From NCBI GenBank assembly GCA_965153455.1, contig OZ234497.1, positions 17,787,872 through 17,851,871 on the forward strand: a stretch of DNA of 64,000 bases, in the 5' to 3' direction. Position numbers and translations under genes: made by a program. Below the pieces are notes generated by a model. The model was not told the DNA's origin and made no database searches. It saw only the letters and a list, made by a program, of their open reading frames with translations. Positions within the stretch are counted from its first letter, which is position 1. Every line of letters begins with the position of its first letter. Shown here one piece after another: positions 11,450 through 22,120 of this stretch. Origin of the DNA: Sphagnum compactum (lineage: Eukaryota; Bryophyta; Sphagnopsida; Sphagnales).

Positions 11450-12899
11450 GCTTTCACCCTCTTTTTAGGCCCTTCGGGCTGTGCATCTTTTGCCCTTTCT
11501 TCAGCCTCCCCCCTTTTTGTCTCCCTTGGGATGGTTCTAGCCATCGTTCTTTTATTGGGGGTTTTTTGTGACTGATATAACATCTACAAGCATACACAAG
11601 TTGGGCACCAAAAAATTTATGTAACTATCATCACAAATCAAGATTTTTAGGGTTATGATGCCCTTCATTACATTTTTACAAGTCCAAACTCAGTTTGTCA
11701 ATGTGAAAACTGACTTTACACTACGGGTATTGCTGCCCTCAGACAGTATAAGAGGCCTCGCCCAAGGTGGTGAAGGTATAAGTGTAAGTGTTAGTTCACT
11801 CTAGCTGTCCATTAAACCAAAGGTAGAACAGGTTACCTGGCCACCCATTCTGGATTTACAGAGAAAAAAAACCCCACATAACCATCTGTTGCTACCTCTA
11901 TTTGTCCCAACCTAATTTCCTAATGAAAGGTACAAAATTGTCTCTAGTCATATGGCTATGGAACCCATGTGTTTCAGACTACCCCTACTCCCTGATGGGA
12001 AGTGACAACAAACTGTCGAATAAATAATTAAATCTTAAATCTTAAATCTTAACTTTGGCACTTGGTTTTTTAATTCTGAACATATCGGCAGATAATAGAG
12101 TTATCTGTAAAGTAAGAAATACACAGCACCAGAACCCTGAGTATGGTCATACACAGCGTGAGATTCAAAACAAACCTGCGAAAAAGTACATTAGCATTCA
12201 ATGGGGGATGAAACTCACATAACCATCAATTTTGGTGGTAAACTGAGTTTTATCCTATCTTTCCTTTTGCCTGAGCGCATCCACTGCTGCTACATATATA
12301 TTCACTGCTCCTAACTCTGCATCTACTATAATTAGTCTGGAACCTTGTGCATTAAATGCTGAATATCAGCATTTCATACTGAGATTTCCTAAAATGTCTT
12401 TAATTTGCGGATAACTCTATTAATGATTATAATAAATATCAAACGTACTCTTTAAGAATATGAGACAGGCTAGTGTGTCTAGACTGACACAGTCCTCAAA
12501 CTTTAAGGTCTGCTGATCAAACCTAACAGTCAAGATTTTGCAGATTCCTAATTTCATAAGAATTTCAGCACAATTAATTTTCAAAAATTCAAAAATTCGG
12601 CAAAATGAAGAATCATTTAATTTATGTTGAAATCGTTCAATTACTACGGTATCACACAAGTTAGCCCAAATAATAGAACAATTGGCCACCCACACTTGAG
12701 AGCTGATATTACTGGACCATGACATGTAATGTGCATCAACTACGTTGTACAATGTGAACACAACTAGAGGATGGCTATGTGGTAGGCATGCACCACATTG
12801 TCCTGAGGCCCAAATATTTGGGCTTTTGTGTAAAGATGAAATTTTAGTCAAGATAGTAGCATGTGTCCCATGTGTTGTTGGACAACATGATTAGCATAC
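11450..12899. other. Intergenic, no supported gene
   Basis: The first ~130 bases probably belong to the 3' flank of the retroelement (a CCTTCGGGCT hairpin-like word near 11470). The 143-codon minus-strand frame at 12420-12851 has no recognised homology and could be intron of the doubtful exon at 12900-13041. A short TCTTAAA triple repeat lies near 12030. Confidence 0.45.
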
Positions 12900-13041
12900 C
12901 TTTCTAAAGCCTGAGAGCGAATAACAACAGGAACAAACAAACACATGTACTTTGTCATCCCTGCCAAACTTGCAATTGTCGCCTGGAGTGAACCAGCAGC
13001 CACCAATGCACCAGTTGCGGATGAGCCCGTTGAGGCCATTT
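12900..13041 (-). CDS. Doubtful first coding exon of an unrecognised gene
   Basis: An ATG in good context (AAAATGGCC) at 13041 opens a 47-codon stretch, from MASTGSSATGALVAAG to VIRSQALER, that ends exactly at a strong-looking donor, AAAG|GTATGC (GT at 12899-12898). The composition is small-residue and hydrophobic, with a possible membrane segment around TKYMCLFVPVVI. Upstream on this strand is a purine-rich leader. I found no convincing second exon and no homology, so this may be a fragment or chance. Its GC content and codon use are more gene-like than the surroundings. Confidence 0.25.
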
Positions 13042-13189
13042 TGCGGATGAACAAAAATCCCATCCTCCCTGCCCACATGTATATTTTTTTTTCCACCTCT
13101 TCTCTACCCCAAAATTTTCCCCCCTCCTACCTACCACCTACCTCCCCCCTCCTACCTACCCACCTACCACCCCTTCCCACCCTCACTCC

Positions 13190-13345
13190 ATCGCTAGAGC
13201 TCCAGAGCCGTCGAGCGGGAGCGAACCTGGAGTTGGAGCTATCGCTGGAGCTCGAGCGTGCCTGGAGCTGGAGCTGTTCGAGCCGGGGAGCTGGGGACCT
13301 GTGGCTGGAGCTCGAGCGGGACCCATGCGGGACCCAAGTAAGCAT
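13190..13345. repeat. GGAGCT/GAGCTCGAGC-rich simple repeat
   Basis: GC-rich sequence made of words such as TGGAGCTGGAGCT, GGAGCTCGAGCG and GAGCCG. It translates to Leu-Glu or Ser-Arg repeats depending on frame. It opens the GC-rich block upstream of the C2H2 gene. Confidence 0.7.
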
Positions 13346-13384
13346 CCTTTCTTTTGTCTTGTTTGTTTGTTTTCTTTCTTCTTC

Positions 13385-14060
13385 TTTGCGTTGCAAGAAA
13401 AAACAAGAAGAAGAAGGCGACGACAGCTTTGTTTTGCTTCTTCCTCTTGTTTTGCTGCGTTGCAGCGCAGCAGATAAAGGCGACGGCAATTGCCGTCGCC
13501 TTCTTCTTCCTCTTGTTTTGCTGCGTTGCAGCGCAGCAGAAGAAGGCGACGACAGTTTTTCCTCTTGTGGAGCTACACTGCAGCGCAGCGCAGCTCCACG
13601 AAGAAGGCGACGGCAGCTATGCCATAGCCTTCTTCTTCCTCTATTGGAACTGCGCTACAGCGCAGCGAAGAAGGGGACGGCAATTGCCGTCGCCTTCTTC
13701 CTGTTGTGGAGCTGCGCTGCAGCGAAGAAGGCGACGGCAGCAACGCTATTGCCTTCTTCTTCATCTTTTGAAGTCGTAGCCTTCTTCCTTTTTGTTTGTT
13801 GCTGCGCAAGAAGGTGCAAAGAAGAAGGCGACGATAGCAAAGCTACCGTCACTGTCTTCTTCTTTTGTTTTGCTGTTTCTTTTTTTTCCCTTGTAGCATA
13901 ACAAAGAAGGCTGCAACTTTGTATTGAAGAAGAAGAAGACAACAGCTGTCGGCACTTTCTTCGATAGCTTTGCTGCAAGGAAATGGCGAATTCGCCTTTC
14001 TTTTGTGGTTTTGCTGCGAAGAAGGTGACAGCAGCAATGTCGTCACCTTGCTCTATGGTG
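13385..14060. repeat. GC-rich palindromic minisatellite (GAAGAAGGCGACGGCA)
   Basis: About eight degenerate units of 60-100 bp alternate GAAGAAGGCGACG(G/A)CA with CCGTCGCCTTCTTCTTCCTC and TGCTGCGTTGCAGCGCAGCA. Many units are self-complementary, e.g. GGCGACGGCAATTGCCGTCG, so the block can form serial hairpins and is CpG-rich. Long frames are open on both strands (up to 318 codons on plus), with unrelated low-complexity products, so I do not call any of them a gene. It ends about 100 bp before the C2H2 gene start and could act as its promoter or leader region. Confidence 0.75.
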
Positions 14061-14160
14061 GCGGATTTTATTTTTTCTTTGTTGTTGCTTATGGTTTAGT
14101 TCATTAGAATTAACATTTAACAGTAACTGGTGGTTTTTTCTTTAGGGTTGGAGGTTTGTA

Positions 14161-15650
14161 ATGGCTAGGGGAAGAAAACTGAGGAAAAGCGGTGGTGATG
14201 AGTTGGAAGTGAATAAGGAAAATGTTGGTGTGTCAAATGACACAATTCTTCTGCCAAATGTTGCTGTGTCAGATGAGGCAATTCTTCTGCCAAATGTTGC
14301 TGTGTCAGATGAAGAAGTTGCCGAGCCACAGGTTGCTGCATTAGATGCGGCAACTGGTGAGCAAAATATTGTTGCAGCAGATGAAGCAATTGGTGACCGA
14401 AGTAGTGTTGCAACAGATCAGCCAATTGGTGAGCAAAATGGTGCTCTATCATAATTGAAAAACAAGGATGACAGTTTGGTATAAATTGTTTTAGAATTTA
14501 TGGACATTAGATTAAATACAGATTAAAAAAATTGTACAAGTCTCTTCAAGTTTAATTATATCCACGCCTTCCATCATTTGTTGGAAGGTGCGGGATTTTT
14601 TTTTATCAAAATTTTTCTATTGCAATACCTGAAAATAGTTCATGTTTATAGGAGTAATATGTGATTATGTGATTTTATGTTTTGTAATACCTGCATTCTG
14701 TTTTTTGATCTTTCATTTTTTGGTTTAGGTCCGGACGTTGAATCTGACCAGGCTCCTCAGCCACTTGCACTTCTTTGTCCACCTAATTTGGCTCGGAAGG
14801 ACAAAGAATGGACGAAGGTTGGGTCGAAATGGAAGTGCAAAGTTGGCACTTGCACTGTCGCATATTGTGCCAAATGTTTGTTGACCAAGCATTTGAAGGA
14901 GGTGCATGGCTTGGTGGCAGAAAAGGCCAAACTTGGGAGGCCTTCAACTGTTGCAGGAGGTCCTCGACATCAAGACCATGCCAAAATGAATGCTCGCATC
15001 TTGGGAAATGCAATGGCTATGCAAAGGCGGAATGATCAAAAGGTGGCTAGTCGCACTCATGCCAAAGCACAACGCGAGTGGAATCACCTGGTAGCTGTTG
15101 CAAAACAGTGTCCACCATTCCCAAAACCAGCTTTGGTCAAATTAGCTTCAGAGCAATTGTTGAAGGTGTTGGGCCTCAATGCTTGGGGCGTGGGCAGTGT
15201 GCCTCGAGATGCAACATCACGAATGAAGAAGGATGAAGATTTACAAGGGATGATTCGATCCACCCGTTGTGTATATGCACGACAATTGAAGACGGCATGG
15301 GATGTCAAAAATTGGGATCGAGAGTCCAGTATAACAAGTCGGACAAAACAGTTGGCAGATGTTTTGGATTTTCATGAATCTAGAATGATTCATGGAAGGT
15401 AAGAAACAATAATAAACAATGTTTATTATTTTTTTATTGCATTTCATCCAAGGTGTGTTAGGGTTTAACTTGGTGGTTTTTGGGTGTTTATAGGGTTCAG
15501 GGCCAAACACAGCAAGAGTTTGTTGCAACTGCAATTCAGGTTGAGATGCAACGCCGCCATTTTTACACTGCTCGTCATGCAGCAAAGGCTGCAAATGCAG
15601 CAGTTGCATACCAAGCTAAACACGGGATTGTAGATACTGATATGGGTTAG
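14161..15650 (+). CDS. C2H2 zinc-finger protein of unknown function (three exons, 364 aa)
   Basis: Exons 14161-14428, 14729-15398 and 15494-15650. The junctions are TTG|GTGAGC...TTTAG|GTCC and AAG|GTAAGA...TATAG|GG, in phases 1 and 2, and give one uninterrupted frame, which strongly supports the model. The start (TAATGGCTAGGG) gives a basic N-terminus (MARGRKLRK). Residues ~25-89 form acidic, imperfect repeats (LLPNVAVSDEAI twice, then AxDxAxGEQ-like units). Exon 2 holds one C2H2 finger, C126-x4-C131-x12-H144-x4-H149, followed by basic helical sequence (QDHAKMNARILGNAM, RNDQKVASRTHAKAQREW). The C-terminus is Ala/Gln-rich. The finger suggests DNA or RNA binding in the nucleus. I do not recognise the family. 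It lies next to motif arrays flanking a MULE transposase transcribed towards it, so it could be a host gene or a transposon-borne accessory gene. No frame damage is visible. Confidence 0.75.
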
Positions 15651-15930
15651 GGTTTCACTCTATATAGTTAGTTAGGTTTTGTAGCCCTTTTATTTTTTGG
15701 ACTACTCAATTTTGAATTTCGATCCTTTGATATGTTATAGAGAACCAACGTTTTTTTTTCATAGGGTTCTTTAGTAATTTTTCATGCACCCATTTTTGTA
15801 CATCTTTTATCAATATAATAGTATCTTCTACTCACACTTGTTTTATGGGTATATGGTTAATCATATGTCTTCTTTGTCATAATTTTCTTAGTACTTGAGA
15901 TGTAAGAATCAAACCCAAGATCAAAATGAA
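15651..15930. other. 3' flank of the C2H2 gene
   Basis: AT-rich sequence with weak poly(A)-type words (ATCAATATAATAG near 15808). No canonical AATAAA is seen in the first 200 bases. Confidence 0.4.
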
Positions 15931-16395
15931 CATTGTGCAATACTTACATCTAATATAATAAGACTCACATCACCTGAAGAGTTTTAAAACAATACACACA
16001 TTTTAAACATATAATACCTACATCATTTTCTATTATAAATTCCACAAGGAGATTTTCAAATATGCAATACTCGCATATAAGTCCTAAAATAGCCACAGGC
16101 ATTTTGCATTCATTGCAATACCCGCATATAAGTCCCATAATAGTTGCTGGCATTTTGCATTCCTTGCAATACCCGCATATGGGCCACAAATAGTTGCTGA
16201 CATTCTTCATTCGTTGCAATACCCGCATATGGGTCCCATGGTATTCGTTGGGTTTTTTTAACATTCCTTGCAATACCTGCATATAGTTTCCATAATAGCC
16301 GTTGGTTTTTTTTTTGCATCTCTTGCAATACCCGCATATAGGTCCCATAATAGTTGCTGGTTTTTTTCATTCATTGCAAAACTTACATTTTGTCA
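15931..16395 (-). repeat. Motif array 1: GCAATACCCGCATATA, ~50-55-bp period
   Basis: The core TTGCAATACCCGCATAT occurs near 16113, 16164, 16214, 16268 and 16323, with weaker copies near 15936, 16066 and 16375. The rest of the unit reads GGTCCCATAATAGTTGCTGG then CATTTTGCATTC. On the opposite strand it is the GGTATTGCA motif of the arrays further right. Minus-strand frames over it encode repeats (GTYMRVLQ-like) and are not genes. Confidence 0.85.
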
Positions 16396-16439
16396 TAAAA
16401 TTACTTCAGAATAATAATTAATTTAGGTATATAAAAAGA

Positions 16440-16790
16440 CATATTTTGGGTACCCAGAGTACCTATTAGTTATTTTGAAATGACGTTACATGCGGGTATT
16501 GCATTTAGGGTTTAGGGTCTTCACATAAGGTTTGCCTCAATCACATATGGATTATTTCAGTATGAACTTGCATGTAGGTATTACATCTAGGCCTTGGTCT
16601 TCATTCAAAGGCGCACCCAAACTACGTATTGGGTATTTCAAAGCGACCTTACATGTGGGTATTACATTTAAGGTTGCCCTTTCATTGTAGGTTTTACCTT
16701 ATTCACCTATGGGTTATTTTGAAATGAACTTGAATATGGCTATTGCATTTAGGGTTAGGGTTTCGTATAATTTTGACCCACTATATGATT
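16440..16790 (+). repeat. Motif array 2: GGGTATTGCATTTAGGGT, ~83-bp period
   Basis: Four degenerate units carry ACATGYGGGTATTRCATTTA followed by GGGTCTTCACATAAGGTTT-like sequence. The first contains TTTAGGGTTTAGGG, two telomere-type repeats. Its orientation is opposite to array 1. Confidence 0.8.
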
Positions 16791-16794
16791 ATTT

Positions 16795-17740
16795 AAACCA
16801 AGAATTTATTTACTATATATCAAAAAATTATATAATAAAATTTCAATCAAACATAGGATTAATATGTGGGAGAGATCATTTTTATTATTATGTGAAACAT
16901 GAAAGAAAAAGTATAAATTTATGTGTTTTGATTTTTTTTTAAACATAGTTTAAAATCTTATTAAATTAGAGACTTTATATTTATGTTTTCTGAAATCAGT
17001 ATACAACTTTAAAAGGGGGGAAGAAAAAATGAACATCTTTGAAGAAATTTTAACCTTGAACTTTTTATTTTTTGATCTCAACAAACTTTGTATTGCATTC
17101 AGGGTTGGGTTTTCACATAAGGTTTGTTTCTTACCTTTGTGTGATAACTCCAACCTAATTTTCCCAATCTCTTTGAAGAAAATATAGAATGAGATTGTAT
17201 TGTTTCACATATGTTTAAACCCAAAAAATTTCCCCCCAATTTAATATAAAGTATTTCTGATAATTAATGTATTATCAAGAAATTTTGTCATATAATTAAA
17301 TAATTAATAGACCATTATTTCAGATAATTTAGATGAATAATTATCAAGAATTAGATAATCATTTATTTATTTGAAATAATTAACTAATCATTTGGCTTAA
17401 CTTTATTTACTTGGATAATAAAAAGTTGGATCTAAAAATCAGATCGATTAATTTGATATTTGATTAATTAACTTAAGTATATTTTTGTTTTAATAAGTTA
17501 TTGAAATCACTATTTAAGATAATTATTCCATGTTATAGATTGTAAGTTCAGTTTTTTCATGAAAAATTCCTACACCAAGATAAGCTTGATCACAATTGTC
17601 ATTGTATTATTTGTTCCACAAACAATACAACCTCTTTTCAAATTCATGAAACAAAGTAAAAATCATGGAACTCCTAATCAACAACCCTAACCTCTATACA
17701 CACCTTTGTTAGCATATTAATTTGAAATTAACTAATTATT
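16795..17740. other. AT-rich spacer with a segment duplicated at 25.3 kb
   Basis: No gene. Positions 17130-17245 (CTTTGTGTGATAACTCCAAC ... AAATTTCCCCCCAA) are directly repeated at about 25328-25442 with roughly 80-85% identity by eye. One isolated motif copy (GTATTGCATTCAGGG) lies at 17090. Confidence 0.6.
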
Positions 17741-17741
17741 T

Positions 17742-18080
17742 TGGAGTGACCCAAAATGTAGGTATTACATTTAGGGTAGGATCTTCATTTAAAGAAGACT
17801 TAAACCCCCACATGCGTATTTTTGGTGTGACCCAAAATGCAGGTATTGCATTTAGGGTAAGATCTTCGTATAAAGATGCTTAAACCCCACATGCGTATTT
17901 CTGGTGTGACCCAAAATGCAGGTATTGCATTTAGGGTAGGATCTTCGTATAAAGATGCTTAAACCCCACATGCGTACTTTCGAAATGGCCCAAAATGCAG
18001 GTATTGCATTTAGGGTAGGGTTATTTCAAAGTGACTTTGTGTCTGCATATTGTGTTTAGGGCTAGGTCTTCACTTAAAGG
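17742..18080 (+). repeat. Motif array 3: 80-bp units
   Basis: Units contain GTGACCCAAAATGCAGGTAT, TTGCATTTAGGGTAGGATCT, TCGTATAAAGATGCTTAAAC, and CCCACATGCGTATTT. Cores are near 17763, 17843, 17922 and 18002. They are nearly identical to the array at 25.94-26.54 kb, which implies recent duplication or homogenisation. Confidence 0.88.
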
Positions 18081-18111
18081 TATCCAAACCATTTAGATGG
18101 GTTTTTTTTTA

Positions 18112-18335
18112 AACATGTGGGTATTGCATTTAGGCTTGTTTTTTCATTTAAATTTGCAATACCCGAACTTGTACTTACCTCTACCAACTGGAATGTTGAG
18201 GTTTCATTGTAATACCTACATCCGTACTTACCTTTACCAACTGGAATTTTGGGGCATAATTGCAATACTTGCACTTGTACTTACTTTTACGAACTGGGAT
18301 TTTGGGGCCTAGTTACAATACCTGCATATAACACT
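18112..18335 (-). repeat. Motif array 4: inverted, ~62-bp period
   Basis: The orientation flips here. GTGGGTATTGCATTTAGG (18118) is followed by TTGCAATACCCGAACTTGTA, then units with TACTTACCTYTACCAACTGG and AATTTTGGGGCATAATTGCA. The flip makes a hairpin around 18120-18170. Confidence 0.78.
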
Positions 18336-18547
18336 AATATAATCATTATCCTTGTGTTTTTGCATTTCACACTTTTTGTGCTTATTACTTGGAAACAATA
18401 ATAACCTTTGTGCCATATTAGACTTCATGTGTGTGTTGAATACATGATGTTCAAAGAATTTGGGGTATGATTTCCTCCATACAAAATCGATTCTAAAAAA
18501 AAATTCTTAGTGCCAATGGCAACAATCTTGATTAGTAATTGAAACAT

Positions 18548-20416
18548 TTATTCGTGACATCGTTTAGTACGTACATTTGTGTGATTGAGCATTGTTTCAT
18601 GCCAATCTTTGAGCCGTTTGACACTATTTCCCAATCCATCTTCTACACGGCGTAACACCAATCCTGGGTGTGAAATTGCATTTGCCTTTGTGAGGCCTAT
18701 GTTACGAATATTACATGCCAATACTCTCATGTGTGAGGTGGCATGTTCACAAAGTGTCACATCGCCTTCTTTACATTCATTTGTGATCTCTTGCATTGTA
18801 GTGACCAATTGTGCAAGAGCCCTTTCCATTGGGGTTGATGAATTTATTGTCTCATTAGACCCTACAATGGCACCCATAGGGAGATCATTTTGCTCCATGT
18901 TCATGAGCCCATCAAATTCCATGATCCCATCATCACCTTCAAGATGATCATCTTCGTCATCATCATTGGACTCCATATCATCTGGAATATGTTGCGGGTC
19001 TGCAAACATGTGACCCAACCCTCCACGATGTGATCCATACCATGTTCCACAGTAATGAATGATATCCTCTTGAGAAATGTCTGTGCATGTGAGAATGACC
19101 TTAATTTGGTGTTTACACATGTTCCCTCGCAATGCCCATTTGCATGTGCAACAAAACATTTCGGTGAATGGGAATTTCACCATGTAAATAACATTGGGAA
19201 GGCGTTGGCTCCGTACGGCCCAAGCTCCATCACTCTCAAGGGTTGGTTGGTACACATGGCTGAGTGGAATAAGGGCTGCCATTTCCACACTTCGTGTAAT
19301 AATGGCCTCCATAACCTTGTTTTTTATGAAACCCCTCTTTTTCATTTCCAATGTGTGCATGTAGTGGCGTGCAATGGTTGTTATTAATCACCACACCAAC
19401 CAGTCAATCCTACGCCCTCTAAGGCCTTTTGTGTCAAGAGCAAACCAACGTTTCAACGCACCATGATATGATTCAATGCTCGCTTGGGTGTCTTGGTTGG
19501 AATGGGGCACTCTTCGAACACCCACCATCCATAATTCTACAAACATAAACACAATACATAAGGATGAATAACATTATACAAAATAATTTTGAATGCTAAA
19601 CCATGATAAATATTATCACTTACCAAATTGATGGTAATAAGTCCAGAAATAGTTTGTCCACGCATCACCAGGCCTATGTTTATGAAGGCTATCTCTCACA
19701 GCAACCCTCCCACGCTCTTTGAAGTCATCAATTGTTTCTCCATGATTGATGGACATGTACATCACATCATGAAGGTCTTGGAGGATTCCACCCTGCACTT
19801 CCACATCTTTGATTTTTTCAGTACCACGTAGGCGCCATGCTTTGAAAACATGCCAACAACAAATGTAGATGGGAACCTTGTCCATACCCCATACGACCCT
19901 AATAAGGACACATATGCAATAAAATCTCCATGAGTGGATGGGGTTAGTAACCCATAAAATGCATTTGAAGTAATCAAGAATTTTATGAAAGATATTAAAA
20001 AACATTTAAGGAAATAAACACAAAGTCGATACTAGGTATAGAACTAACCGTAATGCCTTCAATTCTTGAGGTGCATCATCAACGAGAAAACATGATGGTT
20101 TCCAATGTGGCATGTGTGATAACATCTTCTCTTTTAATGGTTTCAACCATTCGATCAAATCTTGAACTGTTTGCCTACTTGTAATGATCCAGGCTAAAGG
20201 GACACCCGTGCGATGATCATCAAACCCCATCAAGGTGAATAGATGGAATTTCATGTCATTTGTGCCAAATGTGGCATCCATAGAAATGGCACCATTGTGA
20301 CCATATGATAGCATGGACTCACATTGAGTTGGTGTTTGAATACCTATAGTGAATGGGATTTGAGTTCCGTTGATTTCACCAACATCTTGGAAAAAGAACA
20401 CATCTTTGTGAGCCAT
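18548..20416 (-). pseudogene. MULE (Mutator-like) transposase, catalytic and SWIM part
   Basis: Three exons in consistent phase: 20416-20049, 19898-19624 and 19536-18548 (donors CG|GTTAGT and TTTG|GTAAGT; acceptors TTAG|G and TGTAG|A). Domain order is PFTIGIQT, then SMDATFGTN (first catalytic Asp), TLMGFDDHRTGVPLAWII, FLVDDAPQE (second Asp), VPIYICCWHVFKAW, ASIESYHGALKRW (catalytic Glu), and the SWIM finger CTCKWALRGNMCKH (CxC-x8-CxH). A Glu/Asp-rich tail follows (DDMESNDDDEDDH). A TGA at 19390-19388 interrupts the frame between the Glu motif and the SWIM finger. The 5' boundary of the first exon is not resolved: an in-frame stop lies about 40 bases upstream of 20416, and no acceptor fits the phase left by the block at 22.7 kb. 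It is therefore probably inactive, though damage is slight. Confidence 0.88.
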
Positions 20417-20907
20417 ACCGACACAACCATGTGCGGTAGTCTCAGTTTTTAAGAGTTACATCAGGGTTATTTGAATGGGGTAAGGTTATTAAGGGCTTTT
20501 AGCGACTTCATAGGGATGCTGAGTGTGCATGGTGCGAAGGGGGTTATTTTCTTTTCTGAAATGCGTTGTTGGTGATTAAGGAGTTGGATTAGTTCTTTTT
20601 TTCAGCAAAGGCTAATAACCATAATTTTAGAAACCTTGTTGCATAATTAGGGGTGAGAAATCTCTAGAGGGTTGGGGGTAGCAGTAGACACCAAAATTTA
20701 CGGTGTTCAACACAACATTAATCTTGTTATGGTATTTAGAAAGTAGCAAGGATGTTAAAAATTCTTAAAGCAGCTGAAGGGGTGTTGATGAAAGATTTAA
20801 TAGAGGTAGAATAATCTTCAAGCCGTTGAACATAAGGTTAATTCAAGGCAACTCAACAATTAAACAGATAGTATGTTAATAGCAATAGGAGTCTGATGAT
20901 AATTGAA

Positions 20908-20918
20908 ACATTTATTTA
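20908..20918 (-). terminator. Poly(A) signal AATAAA of the orphan gene
   Basis: On the minus strand ATAAATAAATG lies about 70 bases after the stop of the 20987-21409 gene. The 17-mer AATAAATGTTTCAATTA around it recurs at the 3' end of the MULE transposase (about 18538-18554). Confidence 0.5.
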
Positions 20919-20986
20919 TGATAGGGATAAGCTCAGCAAGGAGCTACAAGTACATGTAGAATCCTGAGTTATGCCTTAGTGATAGT

Positions 20987-21409
20987 TCACAATTGCAGGA
21001 AATCTAAGATGCGCCGGATGGTGCGAACTAGGTAGTCCGCCTTGCTATTGGGAGGCAGTCGACGAATCGGACCGCGCAACCAACGATAGTGACCAACACC
21101 GGGAACTGAAGACCATGCGAAGATAGAAGTATCTTCAGTTTCGTAACAACCTTCACAAACAGTCTCGGGTTCGTCACCAGAAGCGGGGTCAACTTGCAGC
21201 AAGATCACCAGGGTGCGAGAGTTCGGAGAAATGCGATAGTACCAGGCTCGAGGAGGTTCGACTTCAAGACGAGCACGCATTTCTCGAAGTTCGGGTTCTT
21301 CATCGCGAGGATGCTGGGTTAGGGTAAGATCTAGGGACGACTCCGGAGGTGGTTCTTCGTTCGCTTGTGCGGCTTGCGGCCCGTAAGATGAAACCATGCG
21401 CGACGCCAT
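20987..21409 (-). CDS. Orphan single-exon gene, 140 aa, unknown function
   Basis: Starts at ATTATGGCGTCG (21409), a better context than the in-frame ATG twelve bases upstream. The protein begins MASRMVSSYGPQ. It has an acidic/proline segment at residues ~17-50 and then a more structured region rich in Trp/Tyr/Arg (PRAWYYRISPNSRTLVILLQ, FAWSSVPGVGHYRWLRGPIR). Two cysteines sit in CEGC. It ends KADYLVRTIRRILDFLQL. Codon use is GC-rich (CGA/CGC/GCG) and unlike the AT-rich neighbourhood. A TATA box lies ~98 bases upstream, CCAAT-bearing repeats lie further upstream, and a poly(A) signal follows. I recognise no family. It could be a captured host gene, a second gene of a nested element, or an integrated foreign gene. 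The frame is undamaged. Confidence 0.55.
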   Translation of the reverse strand: MASRMVSSYGPQAAQANEEPPPESSLDLTLTQHPRDEEPELREMRARLEVEPPRAWYYRISPNSRTLVILLQVDPASGDEPETVCEGCYETEDTSIFAWSSVPGVGHYRWLRGPIRRLPPNSKADYLVRTIRRILDFLQL

Positions 21410-21506
21410 AATTTCAAGCAAAGGAAGAAAAAGGTTAGATCTTCAATCGAAATCAATTTGACAATGGAGGTGGGAAAGACTTGTCACGTTGAGGTGCGCA
21501 ATCGTA

Positions 21507-21513
21507 ATTTATA
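21507..21513 (-). promoter_or_regulatory. TATA box (TATAAAT)
   Basis: The minus strand reads CGAACTATAAATTACG, about 98 bases before the ATG at 21409. That leaves a leader of roughly 70 bases, normal for a plant core promoter. Confidence 0.5.
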
Positions 21514-21652
21514 GTTCGAAGAAGAGGAAAGAAAGGCGGGAGTAACGGCTTAGGACCATGGTAAAGTAAAATCGTGAGGTCGAAGGGAAAAATTGGGGGT
21601 GTAAGTAAAGTTGTTGGGGGAAAATGGAAGAGGTGAAAAGGTGTTTATCCTT

Positions 21653-21897
21653 CACATTCCATTGGCCACCAAGCTTGGAACATTGTAATGGCCACCAAGC
21701 TTTGGATCCTTCCAATGGCCACCAAGCTTGGAACCTTCCAATGGCCACCAAGCTTTGGATCCTTCCAATGGCCACCAAGCTTGGAACCTTCCAATGGCCA
21801 CCGAGCTTTGGATCCTTCCAACGGCCACCGAGCTTTGGATCCTTCCATTGGCCACCAAGCTTTGGATCCTTCCATTGGCCACCAAGCCTTGGATCCA
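21653..21897. repeat. 27-bp minisatellite with CCAAT boxes, about nine copies
   Basis: The unit TCCAATGGCCACCAAGCTTT plus GGATCCT (or GGAACCT) is tandemly repeated. Nearly every copy carries CCAATGG or CCATTGG. It sits 140-390 bases upstream of the orphan gene's TATA box, the position of an enhancer. The open frames over it in four registers are repeat artefacts. Confidence 0.85.
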
Positions 21898-22120
21898 CCT
21901 TCACCTCCCTTCTCCTTCTCTTTAAAGGCGGACTTGGATCATGGGGAGCCTCTTTTTTTTTTGCCTGGAGGATAATTTTCATGCAATCTTGAACACTTAT
22001 TTCACAAGCTTCTTGAAGAGGGAAATAATGTTTAGTCTTGGTGGAGGGAAGAAGGAAGAAAAATTAGAATGAAAATCTAGTGATAGTGTTGAAGGTTAGA
22101 ACTCTAGAGAAATCTCAGGA

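Noticed and set aside
12420-12851. 143-codon minus-strand frame
   Set aside because: No motif or homology recognised, AT-rich codons. At best the intron of a doubtful gene.
12945-13901. 318-codon open frame on the plus strand
   Set aside because: It runs through simple GGAGCT and GAAGGCGACG repeats. Other frames and the opposite strand are also open, and the product is low-complexity with no domain.
21509-21992. Frames over the 27-bp repeat (up to 157 codons)
   Set aside because: Repeat artefacts open in five registers; no start or splice support.
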